Positions 24,327 through 32,090 of a stretch of DNA of 64,000 nt are shown here, one piece after another. The position numbers and the translations under genes were made by a program. Source of the DNA: Rhizobiales bacterium CCH10-E5 (GTDB lineage Bacteria; Pseudomonadota; Alphaproteobacteria; Rhizobiales; Beijerinckiaceae); NCBI GenBank assembly GCA_001556125.1, contig LSIG01000008.1:1-64000 (forward strand), in the 5' to 3' direction. The notes beneath the pieces are model-generated. The model saw only the letters and a list, made by a program, of their open reading frames with translations. It was not told where the DNA came from and ran no database searches. The stretch's first letter is position 1. The number at the start of each line of letters is the position of its first letter.

Positions 24327-25319
24327 CTAGGACCCGCCGATCAGGATGCCTGCCGCCAGCACCAGCCCGCCGCCGAGCACGATCTGGAAGGCGGCGCGCA
24401 GGAAGGGTGTCTCCATGTATCGGTTCTGGATCCAGACGATGGCCCAGAGCTCGATGAAGACGACGATCAGCGCCACCGTGGTGGCGGTCCAGAAATGCGG
24501 GATTAGATAGGGCAGGGCATGGCCGAGCCCGCCCAGCGTGGTCATCACGCCCGAGGCGAGGCCCCGTTTCCAGGGCGCGCCGCGGCCCGAGAGCTTGCCG
24601 TCGTCATGGGCAGCTTCGGTGAAGCCCATCGAGATGCCGGCACCGACCGAGGCCGAGAGGCCGATCAGGAAGGTGGTGTGGGGGTCCTGGGTCGCGAAGG
24701 CGGTGGCGAAGATCGGGGCCAGCGTCGAGACCGAGCCGTCCATCAGCCCGGCCAGCCCCGGCTGGACCCAGGTCAGCACGAACTGGCGCTTGGCGGCGAG
24801 GTCCTCCTCGGAGCGGGCATCGTCGCCGAGATGCTCTGCGGTGAGGCCCTGGGCCTTGGCCTGATGCCCGGCTTCGGCCGCCGCCAGCGTACCGAGGAGC
24901 TTGCGCGTCTCGACATCGGTCGAGCGGCCGGCAGCCGCGACATAGAAGTCTCGCGCCTGCCGCTCCATATCCTCGGCCTCGGCCCGGATCTGGTCGAGGC
25001 CGAGGTTTTCGACCAGCCAGACCGGCCTGCGTGCGTAGAAATCCGCGACATGTTCGCGCCGGATCGGCAGGACGACGTCGCCGAAGCGCTGCTGATAGAG
25101 CGCGAGCAGACGCTGGCGGTGGCCGTCCTCCTCGCTCGCCATGCCGTCGAAGACCGCGGCCGAGGCCGGATAGGCCGTCCGCAGCTTCTGCGCGTAGATC
25201 GCGTAGATGCGGCCATCCTCCTCTTCCGACGCAATCGCCAGGGCGAGGACCTCCTTCTCGGAGAGTTCGTCGAAGCGACGCTTGCCGCCAAAACCCGGAA
25301 GGGAAAAACGAGAGAGCAT
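24327..25319 (-). CDS. mbfA: Membrane-bound ferritin / iron exporter MbfA (erythrin-VIT1 fusion)
   Basis: A 330-residue protein: a ferritin-like di-iron domain (residues about 10-165, with EEEDGRIYAIYAQ, ASEEDGHRQRL and AEAGHQAKA carrying the metal-binding Glu/His residues) joined to a VIT1/CCC1-type membrane domain with about five helices (from GLAGLMDGSVSTLAPIF onward). MbfA proteins of Agrobacterium and Bradyrhizobium export Fe2+ and protect against iron and peroxide stress. The start at 25319 is preceded by GAGG; an in-frame ATG at 25331 overlaps the iron control element. Expression is expected to be repressed by Irr under iron limitation through the palindrome at 25330. Confidence 0.93.
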   Translation of the reverse strand: MLSRFSLPGFGGKRRFDELSEKEVLALAIASEEEDGRIYAIYAQKLRTAYPASAAVFDGMASEEDGHRQRLLALYQQRFGDVVLPIRREHVADFYARRPVWLVENLGLDQIRAEAEDMERQARDFYVAAAGRSTDVETRKLLGTLAAAEAGHQAKAQGLTAEHLGDDARSEEDLAAKRQFVLTWVQPGLAGLMDGSVSTLAPIFATAFATQDPHTTFLIGLSASVGAGISMGFTEAAHDDGKLSGRGAPWKRGLASGVMTTLGGLGHALPYLIPHFWTATTVALIVVFIELWAIVWIQNRYMETPFLRAAFQIVLGGGLVLAAGILIGGS

Positions 25320-25329
25320 CGAGCGCCTC

Positions 25330-25354
25330 ATAATTTAGAATAGTTCTAAATTAT
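25330..25354. promoter_or_regulatory. Irr-binding iron control element (ICE box)
   Basis: TTTAGAA (25334-25340), TAG, TTCTAAA (25344-25350) is an exact fit to the rhizobial ICE consensus TTTAGAA-N3-TTCTAAA. The symmetry extends to perfect 11-base arms (25330-25340 and 25344-25354). It lies immediately upstream of the preferred mbfA start at 25319. Irr represses iron storage and export genes such as mbfA and bfr when iron is low in this bacterial order. Confidence 0.92.
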
Positions 25355-25411
25355 GGTGGCTGGCCTGTCGATGCAAGCGCGCAGGGCAGGCGCCAGGCAT
25401 GCCCAGAATGA

Positions 25412-25439
25412 CGATACCCGGCCGATGGGCCGGGTATCG
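25412..25439 (-). terminator. Strong hairpin downstream of the superoxide dismutase gene
   Basis: A perfect 12-base stem (25412-25423 with 25428-25439, beginning CGATACCCGGCC) closes a GATG tetraloop. It lies 24 bases beyond the stop of the minus-strand sod gene and before the mbfA control region. It lacks a clear U-run, so it may end transcription with help from Rho or protect the 3' end. Confidence 0.6.
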
Positions 25440-25463
25440 ATCCTGTTCGCGAGGCTGGCTCGT

Positions 25464-26210
25464 TCAGACGGTCAGCTTGCCGGCCTTGGCAGCGGCGTAG
25501 CGCTCGTTGACCTTCGCCCAGTTGACGACGTTCCACCACCCCTTGAGGTAGTCGGCGCGGCGGTTCTGGTACTTCAGGTAATAGGCGTGCTCCCAGACGT
25601 CGTTGCCGAGCAGGACCATCTGCTTGTCCATGAGCGGGCTGTCCTGGTTGGGCTTGCTCGCCAGCGTCAGCTTGCCGGCCTTGTCGACCGTGACGAAGAC
25701 CCAGCCCGAGCCGAAGACGCGCAGGCCCGCCGCCTCGAAATCGGCCTTGAACTTGTCGAATCCGCCGAGATCCTTGGTGATTGCGGCGGCGACGTCGCCG
25801 GTGGGTGCGCCACCGGCGCCAGGCCCCATGATCTCCCAGAACATGCTGTGATTGGCGTGGCCGCCGCCGGCATTGCGGATCGGCACGCGGACCGCCTCCG
25901 GCAACGAGCCGATGTCGCCGAGAAGTTCGTTGATCGGCTTCGATGCGAGGACGCCATGGTCCTTGGCGGCATTGTTAAGGGCCGTGACGAAGGCCGCGTG
26001 GTGGCGGGTGTAATGGATGTCCATCGTCATCGCGTCGATATGCGGCTCGAGCGCCGCGGCCTCATAGGCGCGCTTGGGCAGGGAGAAGGGGCCAGCCGGC
26101 GCGGCCGGGGCGGCGGCCTGTGCCCAGACGCGGGGAGCGGCGCTCACGGCGAGGGCGGCGGCGCCGACCCCGAGGAGCGAGCGGCGGGACAGGAATGCGG
26201 TGGTCTTCAT
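25464..26210 (-). CDS. sodM: Fe/Mn-type superoxide dismutase with Tat signal
   Basis: A 248-residue Fe/Mn superoxide dismutase, converting superoxide to peroxide and oxygen. The four metal ligands are His66 (MDIHYTRHH), His120 (GGHANHSMFW), Asp203 and His207 (NDVWEHAYY). NQDSPLM near residue 187 is the pattern of the manganese or cambialistic forms. A twin-arginine signal, SRRSLLGVGAAAL, followed by an Ala-Pro-rich cleavage region near residues 30-40, shows that the enzyme is exported folded to the periplasm, unlike the usual cytosolic form. Next to the iron exporter MbfA it would guard the envelope against superoxide and Fenton chemistry. Confidence 0.93.
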   Translation of the reverse strand: MKTTAFLSRRSLLGVGAAALAVSAAPRVWAQAAAPAAPAGPFSLPKRAYEAAALEPHIDAMTMDIHYTRHHAAFVTALNNAAKDHGVLASKPINELLGDIGSLPEAVRVPIRNAGGGHANHSMFWEIMGPGAGGAPTGDVAAAITKDLGGFDKFKADFEAAGLRVFGSGWVFVTVDKAGKLTLASKPNQDSPLMDKQMVLLGNDVWEHAYYLKYQNRRADYLKGWWNVVNWAKVNERYAAAKAGKLTV

Positions 26211-26381
26211 CGGGATCCTCCATGAGCGGTCGCGGTATCGGATTGCCCCAACGTTATGCCGGAGCCGCGTGCGCGGATGCAGAGCATATACGGATTCTTG
26301 GGCCGCGCGGTTCCTCCGGTCTCGGTCGCTGCAGGGCAGGTAGGGCAGGACGCTCTCATGAAGCTACGCCCAAAAGTTGAG

Positions 26382-26396
26382 TTAACCCTCGGTTTA
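26382..26396. promoter_or_regulatory. CtrA-like box upstream of the chemoreceptor gene
   Basis: TTAA-CCCTCGG-TTTA at 26382-26396 fits the alphaproteobacterial CtrA consensus TTAA-N7-TTAA at seven of eight positions, and it is followed by CC as in TTAACC half-sites. It lies 56 bases before the ATG at 26453. CtrA often controls motility and chemotaxis genes. A related sequence is found at 28545-28559. Confidence 0.4.
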
Positions 26397-26452
26397 CCGC
26401 GTTTCGCTAGGGTTCGGTAGGAATGCCGAGGCCCGAAAAGGACCCGCCTACC

Positions 26453-27907
26453 ATGCATGCGCTTGCGCGAACCGCCCCTGAGCCGGCCAATGAGGACATG
26501 CCGACCGAGGCGGCCGCGGAGCGGGCCGTCCGCGACATCGCCGAGCGCTTCGCCAAGCTCGGCGTCGAGATCACCGATATCTCGGGCCGCATCGGCGACG
26601 TGACGCGCCAGCTCGACGGGCAGACCCACGGCCTTCACCGCGTCGTGATGGCGGTCGATCAGGTTTCGCGCGCCAACCGCGCGATCGAGCAGGCGGCAGA
26701 GGGTGCGCAGAATACCGCTTCGGCCGTGCGTCACGGGCTCGAGCGCGTCACCGGCGCGGTGCGCCAGGGGTTGAACTCGGCCCAGTCGGACATCGAGGCC
26801 CTGTCGCAGGGCGCCCAGTCGATCTCCGAGGCGCTGTCGCAGGCCGTAACCGACGCGCACAAGGTGCGGGCATCGAGCGATGCCATCCAGGCCATTACCC
26901 GCGAAATCCAGCTGCTCTCGATCAATGCCGGCGTGGAGGCGGCTCGCAGCGGCGCCGCCGGACGCGGCTTCGCGGTCATCGCCGCTGCGGTGAAGCACCT
27001 CGCCGAGCAGACGCGCGACGCCACCGCTCTCAGCGCCAAGCAGCTCGATGCGCTGGTCAAGTCGGTCGATACACTCGCGAGCAAGAGCGAGGAGAACGCC
27101 CAGACGGCGCAGCGCGCGAGCCATGAAAGCCGCTCGATCTCCCTGCAGATCGGCGAGTTGGACAGTTTCAGCCGCTCGGTGGTCGAACTGATCGGCGAGA
27201 TCGACGCGATCTCGAACCCGACCCGCGATAACGCCGTCGCCTTTGCGAAGGTGAGCGAGGATCTCAAGGCGCTCGTCGAGGGCGTCGACCATTCCAGCGA
27301 GAACCTCGAGAAGGCCTCGCAGCGGGCGGAGTCGCTCGTCTCGATCAGCGAGGGCATCCTCGGCGCGATCGCCGCCTCCGGCGTTCGCACCGCCCAATCG
27401 GAGCTGATCGCGACGGCGATGGAGACGGCCACGCAGATCGGCCTGCTGTTCGAGCAGGCCCTCGACCGCGGCGAGGTCACGCCCGCGGACCTCTTCGACG
27501 AGGCCTACCAGCCGATCCCGGGAACCGACCCGGTGCAGCACATGACGCGGTTCGTGAAACTCTGCGATCGGATTTTGCCGCCGATCCAGGAGCCGCTGTT
27601 GGCCTCCAACCGGCGCATCGTGTTCTGCGCGGCGGTGGACCGCAACGGCTTCCTGCCGACGCACAATTTGAAATACGCGCATCCGCAGAGCCAGGACCCG
27701 GTCTGGAACAACGCCAATTGCCGCAACCGGCGCATCTTCAACGACCGCACCGGCTTGGCGGCGGCGCGCAACCGCAAGCCCTTCCTGCTCCAGACCTATC
27801 GCCGGGACATGGGCGGCGGGCAGTTCCTGGTGATGGAGGATCTCTCGGCGCCGATCATGGTCAAGGGCCGGCACTGGGGCGGGTTCCGCTTCGGCCTGAA
27901 CGTGTAG
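26453..27907 (+). CDS. Soluble methyl-accepting chemotaxis protein with C-terminal sensor domain
   Basis: A 484-residue cytoplasmic chemoreceptor with no membrane segment. Residues about 30-330 form the coiled signalling hairpin, whose CheA/CheW-contact tip is around LLSINAGVEAARSGAAGRGFAVI (residues about 150-175). From about residue 344 a compact domain follows, with YQPIPGTDPVQHM, VFCAAVDRNGFLPTHN, NCRNRRIFNDRTG and YRRDMGGGQF, ending in a GRHWGGFRFGLNV tail. This is the reverse of the usual sensor-first layout. The start at 26453 has AAAAGGA ten bases upstream; an ATG at 26423 is also in frame. It opens the chemotaxis locus and probably senses an intracellular signal. Confidence 0.88.
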   Translation: MHALARTAPEPANEDMPTEAAAERAVRDIAERFAKLGVEITDISGRIGDVTRQLDGQTHGLHRVVMAVDQVSRANRAIEQAAEGAQNTASAVRHGLERVTGAVRQGLNSAQSDIEALSQGAQSISEALSQAVTDAHKVRASSDAIQAITREIQLLSINAGVEAARSGAAGRGFAVIAAAVKHLAEQTRDATALSAKQLDALVKSVDTLASKSEENAQTAQRASHESRSISLQIGELDSFSRSVVELIGEIDAISNPTRDNAVAFAKVSEDLKALVEGVDHSSENLEKASQRAESLVSISEGILGAIAASGVRTAQSELIATAMETATQIGLLFEQALDRGEVTPADLFDEAYQPIPGTDPVQHMTRFVKLCDRILPPIQEPLLASNRRIVFCAAVDRNGFLPTHNLKYAHPQSQDPVWNNANCRNRRIFNDRTGLAAARNRKPFLLQTYRRDMGGGQFLVMEDLSAPIMVKGRHWGGFRFGLNV

Positions 27908-27975
27908 CGAGGCCCTTCCAGCCGACCGGTTTTGTTGCGTCAGTCGTTGTAGAGTGAGTTGTCGGGCCCCGCGTC

Positions 27976-28443
27976 ATGCATATCGCGCCGTCCTTTCCCA
28001 ATCTGTCGGTGCTCCTGATCGATCCGAGCCCGCATTACCGGCGCATCGTGCGGACGATGCTCTACCAGGCGCAGCTGCATCGCATCTTCGAGGCATCGGA
28101 CCTGCCTTCGGCCGCGACGATGTTCATCCAGAAGCAGCCGAACATCGTGATCCTGGACTGGGACCTGCCGGACAACGGAAGCACCAAATGTCTGGCTGCG
28201 ATTCGCTCCTTCAAGACCTCGCCCTTCGCCAAGGCTCCGGTGCTGGTGATGATGGAGAAGCCGGACCGTCGCTCTGTCGTGCAGGCGGCAAAGCTCGGCG
28301 CGCACGAGATCATCACCAAGCCGATCTCGCCCAACAATCTCTGGCTCCACCTGTCGGGAATCATCAACATCCCGCGCAAGTACCGCGAGGCGAATGGCAG
28401 CATCACGCTCGTCCCGCGGGCGATCAGCAACGCCATATTCTGA
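27976..28443 (+). CDS. Degenerate response-regulator receiver protein
   Basis: A 155-residue stand-alone receiver domain. It keeps the phospho-acceptor Asp61 (VILDWDLPD) and Lys115 (IITKPIS). However, the second Asp of the usual Mg-binding pair is Pro17 (LLIDPSP), and the switch Thr/Ser equivalent to CheY Thr87 is Met93 (VLVMMEKP). Those changes suggest weak or absent phosphorylation switching, so it may act as a phosphate sink, a scaffold or a constitutive adaptor. A 25-residue C-terminal tail extends beyond the domain. It sits between the soluble receptor and the STAS gene at the head of the che operon. Confidence 0.85.
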   Translation: MHIAPSFPNLSVLLIDPSPHYRRIVRTMLYQAQLHRIFEASDLPSAATMFIQKQPNIVILDWDLPDNGSTKCLAAIRSFKTSPFAKAPVLVMMEKPDRRSVVQAAKLGAHEIITKPISPNNLWLHLSGIINIPRKYREANGSITLVPRAISNAIF

Positions 28444-28544
28444 CGGGCCGGGCAGTATTTTTCGCCTCCTGACGTAGGGTCATAGCGTCGCCTGTGGCGT
28501 TCCGGACAGCCCCTTGCCCAAAAAGTTGACGCTACGTCGGGTGG

Positions 28545-28559
28545 TTAGGAAAATTTTTA
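28545..28559. promoter_or_regulatory. Possible CtrA-like site ahead of the STAS gene
   Basis: TTAG-GAAAATT-TTTA at 28545-28559, followed by CC, resembles the element at 26382 (TTAA-N7-TTTACC). It lies 46 bases before the STAS gene in a 161-base gap that also holds TTGACG at 28526-28531, a fair -35 box. It could mark an internal promoter for the core che genes. Two mismatches to the TTAA-N7-TTAA consensus make this weak. Confidence 0.25.
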
Positions 28560-28604
28560 CCAGTCTACCGCGATGCTGATTGGCGCAATCCTGGGTCGTG
28601 TCAC

Positions 28605-28886
28605 ATGGTCATCACCGTATCGCTCCCCGCCTTCCTCGGCCGCTCCGAAGCGGCCACCTTCCGCAACCAGCTGCTCGTCGCGCTGGAACAGAAGGAAAGC
28701 ATCGCCGTGGAATGTGCCGAGGCCGGGCCGCTGCCCAGCCTGTGGATCCAGCTGCTGCATTCCGCCGCGACCAGCGCGAAGGCGCGGGGACTGTCCGTCT
28801 CGCTGAGGGCAGCCTCCGCGGAGTGCCGCGAATCCCTGCGGGCGATCGGTTTCGATCCCGCTCACAGCGCTCTCGTTCTGGAGTGA
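28605..28886 (+). CDS. STAS-domain protein of the chemotaxis operon
   Basis: A 93-residue single STAS domain, the fold of anti-sigma-factor antagonists such as SpoIIAA. The conserved phosphorylatable Ser region reads PLPSLWIQLLHSA; the usual Asp before the Ser is replaced by Pro, so control by a serine kinase is uncertain. Small STAS proteins are commonly the first gene of alphaproteobacterial che operons and are thought to tune the signalling array. It ends five bases before the ATG of cheY. Confidence 0.8.
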   Translation: MVITVSLPAFLGRSEAATFRNQLLVALEQKESIAVECAEAGPLPSLWIQLLHSAATSAKARGLSVSLRAASAECRESLRAIGFDPAHSALVLE

Positions 28887-28891
28887 TTTGA

Positions 28892-29251
28892 ATGCGCATC
28901 CTCGCCATCGACGACACCAAGACCCTGCTCAGTCTGCTCAGCCTGACTCTGCGCAATGCCGGCCACGAGGTGGCTGAGGCGGAGAACGGTGAGGAAGGCT
29001 TGGTGAAGTTCGACCAGTTCAAGCCCGACCTGGTGATCACCGATCTCAACATGCCGCTCATGGACGGCATCGAGTTCACCCGTGCCTGCCGCGCCCGCCC
29101 GGCCGGCCAGAACACGCCGATCATCGTGCTGACCACGGAAAACGGCGCCGAGATCAAGGCGGAGGGCCGGCGCGCCGGCGCCAGCGCCTGGATGGTCAAG
29201 CCGTTCGAGCCCAACACCCTGCTCGGCCTCGTCGCCCGCTACCAGAACTGA
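28892..29251 (+). CDS. cheY: CheY-like response regulator
   Basis: A 119-residue single receiver with all switch residues: Asp7/Asp8 (LAIDDTK), phospho-acceptor Asp51 (VITDLNMP), Thr81 (IIVLTTE) and Lys103 (WMVKPFE). It should be phosphorylated by CheA, encoded ten bases downstream, and either act on the flagellar motor or serve as a phosphate sink, as in species with several CheY proteins. GGAG lies nine bases before the ATG. Confidence 0.93.
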   Translation: MRILAIDDTKTLLSLLSLTLRNAGHEVAEAENGEEGLVKFDQFKPDLVITDLNMPLMDGIEFTRACRARPAGQNTPIIVLTTENGAEIKAEGRRAGASAWMVKPFEPNTLLGLVARYQN

Positions 29252-29260
29252 GGCCTGTCC

Positions 29261-31549
29261 ATGGATCCGTTGGCCGAACTCAAGCAGACTTTCTTCCAGG
29301 AGTGCGAAGAGCTCCTGGGGGCGCTCGAATCGCGCCTGCAGGCGCTGGACGAAGGCTCGACGGACCCTGAGGATGTCAATGCCGCCTTCCGCGCCATTCA
29401 CTCGATCAAGGGCGGCGCGGGCGCCTTCGGCTGCACCGAACTGGTCTCCTTCGCGCATGTCTTCGAGGCCTCGCTCGACCATCTGAGGTCGGGCCGCGTC
29501 GCCATCGAGGACGCGCCCTTCACGCTGTTCCTGCGCTGCTCCGATGCCGTCGCGGATCTCGTCTCCGCCGCCCGCAACGACGAACCGGCCCGGCCGCGCC
29601 CCGATCTGCTGGAAGCGCTCGAGCAGGTCGGCAAGGCTCCCGGCGAGGCGCCGAAGGCCGCCGCTCCGGCGCCCGCCGCGCCCGCAGCCCCTGCCGCGGC
29701 CAGTGATGATCCTCCCGGCGTCGCGGCGCTCGGCAATTTGCTCGCCATGGTCGAGGCCAAGACCGCGGCCCCTGCCGACTCCGGCTGGGACGACGCTCCC
29801 GTCGCTTCGCAGAAGCCCGGCCGCGATGTCGTGCTGCGCATCTCGCCGGAGGCGGACCTGTTCCGCCGCGTCATCGAGCCCCGCGTCGTCTTCGCGTCCC
29901 TGCCCGCCGATGACATCGTTTCGATCGCCTGCGATCTGAGCCATGTCCCGGCCCTGGAGACGATCGACGTCTCAGACTGCTTCATGCGCTTCGTCGTGAC
30001 GATGAGGACGGAGCTCTCGGTCGAGGAGATCGCGAGCCGCTTCGACTTCACGCTGGCGACCGAAGAATTCCAGATCGAGATTCTGTCGGAGGCCTCCGCC
30101 GCAGCCGCCGCTCCGGCCCCGGCCGCCGAGGCCGCCCCCGCCGCACCCAGCGGCGAGGTTCCCGGCTCGGTTGCGGCCGATCTCTCGGCCATCCTTGCCA
30201 AGCTCGGCCCGGCCACGGCCGCGGCCGCGCAGCCCGACATCCAGCCGGCTGCGCCCGCGCCGGCTGCGAAGCCCGCCGCCGAAGCACCGGCCGCGCCCAA
30301 GCCTGCGGCCCGCGCGCCTGCCAACGACGCCGCAGCCGCGCGCCAGCGCCAGGCCGTCAGCGTCCGCGTCGATCTCGACCGCATCGACAAGCTGATGAAC
30401 CTGGTAGGTGAGATCGTCATCACCCAGTCCATGCTCGTCGAATGCGTCCGTTCGCTGCCCTACGACGTCTACGCCAAGACCGCCGAAGGCATCCTGACGC
30501 TCTCGCGCCAGACCCGCGAGCTGCAGGACCACGTCATGGCGGTGCGCGCGCAGCCGGTTAAGGCCGTGTTCCAGCGCATGCCGCGCCTCGTCCGCGAACT
30601 GGCCCAGACGCTCGGCAAGGAAGTGCGCCTCGTGCTCGAGGGCGAGAACACCGAGGTCGACAAGACGATCATCGAGGAACTGGCCGACCCACTGACCCAT
30701 ATGATCCGCAACTCGATGGATCACGGGCTGGAGACGCCGGAAGACCGCATCGCCGCCGGCAAGAGCCCGGAAGGCACAATCAAGCTGATCGCCGAGCATC
30801 GCGCCGGGCGCATCGTCATCTCGGTTACCGACGACGGGCGCGGTATCGGCCGCGAAAAGCTGCTCGCCAAGGCCCGCTCGCGTGGCCTGGTCGGCGCCGA
30901 CGAGAAGCTCGCGCCGGAGGAGATCGACCAGCTGATCTTCGCCGCCGGCCTCTCCACTGCCGAGGTCATCAGCGACGTCTCGGGCCGCGGCGTCGGCATG
31001 GACGTGGTGCGCCGGAACGTGGAATCGCTCGGTGGCCGCATCAGCGTCGATTCCGAGCCGGGTCGGGGCTGCAAGTTCACCCTCGCCCTGCCGCTGACGC
31101 TGGCCGTGCTCGAGGGCATGGTCATCCGCTGCGGCTCGGACCGCTACGTCATCCCGATCGCAAGCGTGATCGAGACGCAGCACCTGGCCTCGACGCCGAT
31201 CGAGCATCTGACCTTCGGCCAGGAGGTTCTGCGCTGGCGCGGCGAGATCACTCCGCTGCACCGCCTCGGCGCCGTGATGGGCTCTTCCGGCACGCGCAAC
31301 GAGAACATCATCATCATCGCCGAGACTGAACGCGGCGACAATGTCGGCATCGCGGTCGACGAGATCGTCGGCCAGCAGCAGGTCGTCGTGAAGAGCCTCG
31401 AAGGCAATTACGGCACGGTCCACGGCGCTTCCGCCGCGACCATCCTGGGTGACGGCCTCGTCGCCCTCATCCTCGACGTCGACTCCATGCTCCGCCTCGC
31501 CGCCTCCGGCGAGCGCAACCCCGCAACCGAACTGAAACTGGCTGGATGA
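29261..31549 (+). CDS. cheA: Chemotaxis histidine kinase CheA
   Basis: A 762-residue CheA. P1 (residues about 1-105) has the phosphorylated His47 in AIHSIKGGAGAFG. An Ala/Pro-rich linker leads to a middle domain (about 188-275, VVLRISPEADLFRR onward) in the place of P2, and a second Ala/Pro-rich linker follows. P3 dimerisation starts near 367 (DLDRIDKLMNLVGEIV). P4 is the ATPase, with N box HMIRNSMDHG near 480 and G boxes DDGRGIG and GRGVGMDVV near 522 and 575. P5 is the CheW-like coupling domain from about 610. The stop overlaps the start of cheW (ATGA, 31546-31549). Confidence 0.96.
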   Translation: MDPLAELKQTFFQECEELLGALESRLQALDEGSTDPEDVNAAFRAIHSIKGGAGAFGCTELVSFAHVFEASLDHLRSGRVAIEDAPFTLFLRCSDAVADLVSAARNDEPARPRPDLLEALEQVGKAPGEAPKAAAPAPAAPAAPAAASDDPPGVAALGNLLAMVEAKTAAPADSGWDDAPVASQKPGRDVVLRISPEADLFRRVIEPRVVFASLPADDIVSIACDLSHVPALETIDVSDCFMRFVVTMRTELSVEEIASRFDFTLATEEFQIEILSEASAAAAAPAPAAEAAPAAPSGEVPGSVAADLSAILAKLGPATAAAAQPDIQPAAPAPAAKPAAEAPAAPKPAARAPANDAAAARQRQAVSVRVDLDRIDKLMNLVGEIVITQSMLVECVRSLPYDVYAKTAEGILTLSRQTRELQDHVMAVRAQPVKAVFQRMPRLVRELAQTLGKEVRLVLEGENTEVDKTIIEELADPLTHMIRNSMDHGLETPEDRIAAGKSPEGTIKLIAEHRAGRIVISVTDDGRGIGREKLLAKARSRGLVGADEKLAPEEIDQLIFAAGLSTAEVISDVSGRGVGMDVVRRNVESLGGRISVDSEPGRGCKFTLALPLTLAVLEGMVIRCGSDRYVIPIASVIETQHLASTPIEHLTFGQEVLRWRGEITPLHRLGAVMGSSGTRNENIIIIAETERGDNVGIAVDEIVGQQQVVVKSLEGNYGTVHGASAATILGDGLVALILDVDSMLRLAASGERNPATELKLAG

Positions 31550-32064
31550 CCATGACCCTGCAACTCGGCGAAAAGCACTTCTCGTCGGCGCAGCCGGAAT
31601 CCGCGGCGCGCCGGATCGTGACCTTCAAGGTCGGCGATCGCACCTTCGGGATCGATGTCGGAATGGTCCGCGAGATCAAGGGCTGGCAGGCCACGACCCC
31701 GCTGCCGCATGCGGCTCCGCATGTCCGCGGCGTGCTGAACCTGCGCGGCGTGATCCTGGCGGTCTACGACCTGCGTACCTCGATCGGCCTCGGCACCACC
31801 AACGCCACCGCGACCCATGTGATCGTCGTCGTCGATGTCGAGGACAAGGTCGCCGGCCTGCTGGTCGACTCGGTGTCGGATATCGTCGACGTGCCGGTCA
31901 GCGCGGTTCGCCCGGCGCCGGATCTGGAGCGTGACGAGCACGGCCTGATCGAAGGGCTCGTGCTGCTCGACACCGACATCGTCGCGCTGCTCGACCTCGC
32001 GGCGGTGATCCGCGACGGTGGCGCCGAGGGTCAGCAGGTGGCGAAGGTCGCCCGCGCAAGCTGA
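31546..32064 (+). CDS. cheW: Chemotaxis coupling protein CheW
   Basis: A 172-residue CheW linking receptors to CheA. The two SH3-like sub-barrels are seen in [21 protein letters not shown] and in [18 protein letters not shown], with the later [15 protein letters not shown] segment. It is translated from an ATG inside the cheA stop. A short charged N-terminal extension of some 20 residues precedes the domain. Confidence 0.95.
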   Translation: MTMTLQLGEKHFSSAQPESAARRIVTFKVGDRTFGIDVGMVREIKGWQATTPLPHAAPHVRGVLNLRGVILAVYDLRTSIGLGTTNATATHVIVVVDVEDKVAGLLVDSVSDIVDVPVSAVRPAPDLERDEHGLIEGLVLLDTDIVALLDLAAVIRDGGAEGQQVAKVARAS

Positions 32065-32090
32065 ACCTCAAGCAAAGACGGGCCCGAGGA

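Noticed and set aside
27976-28443. The degenerate receiver as a pseudogene
   Set aside because: The frame is intact with Asp and Lys retained and a normal hydrophobic core pattern; substitutions look like specialisation, not decay.
29972-31423. Long open frame antisense to cheA
   Set aside because: It lies wholly under conserved CheA domains and has no recognisable fold.
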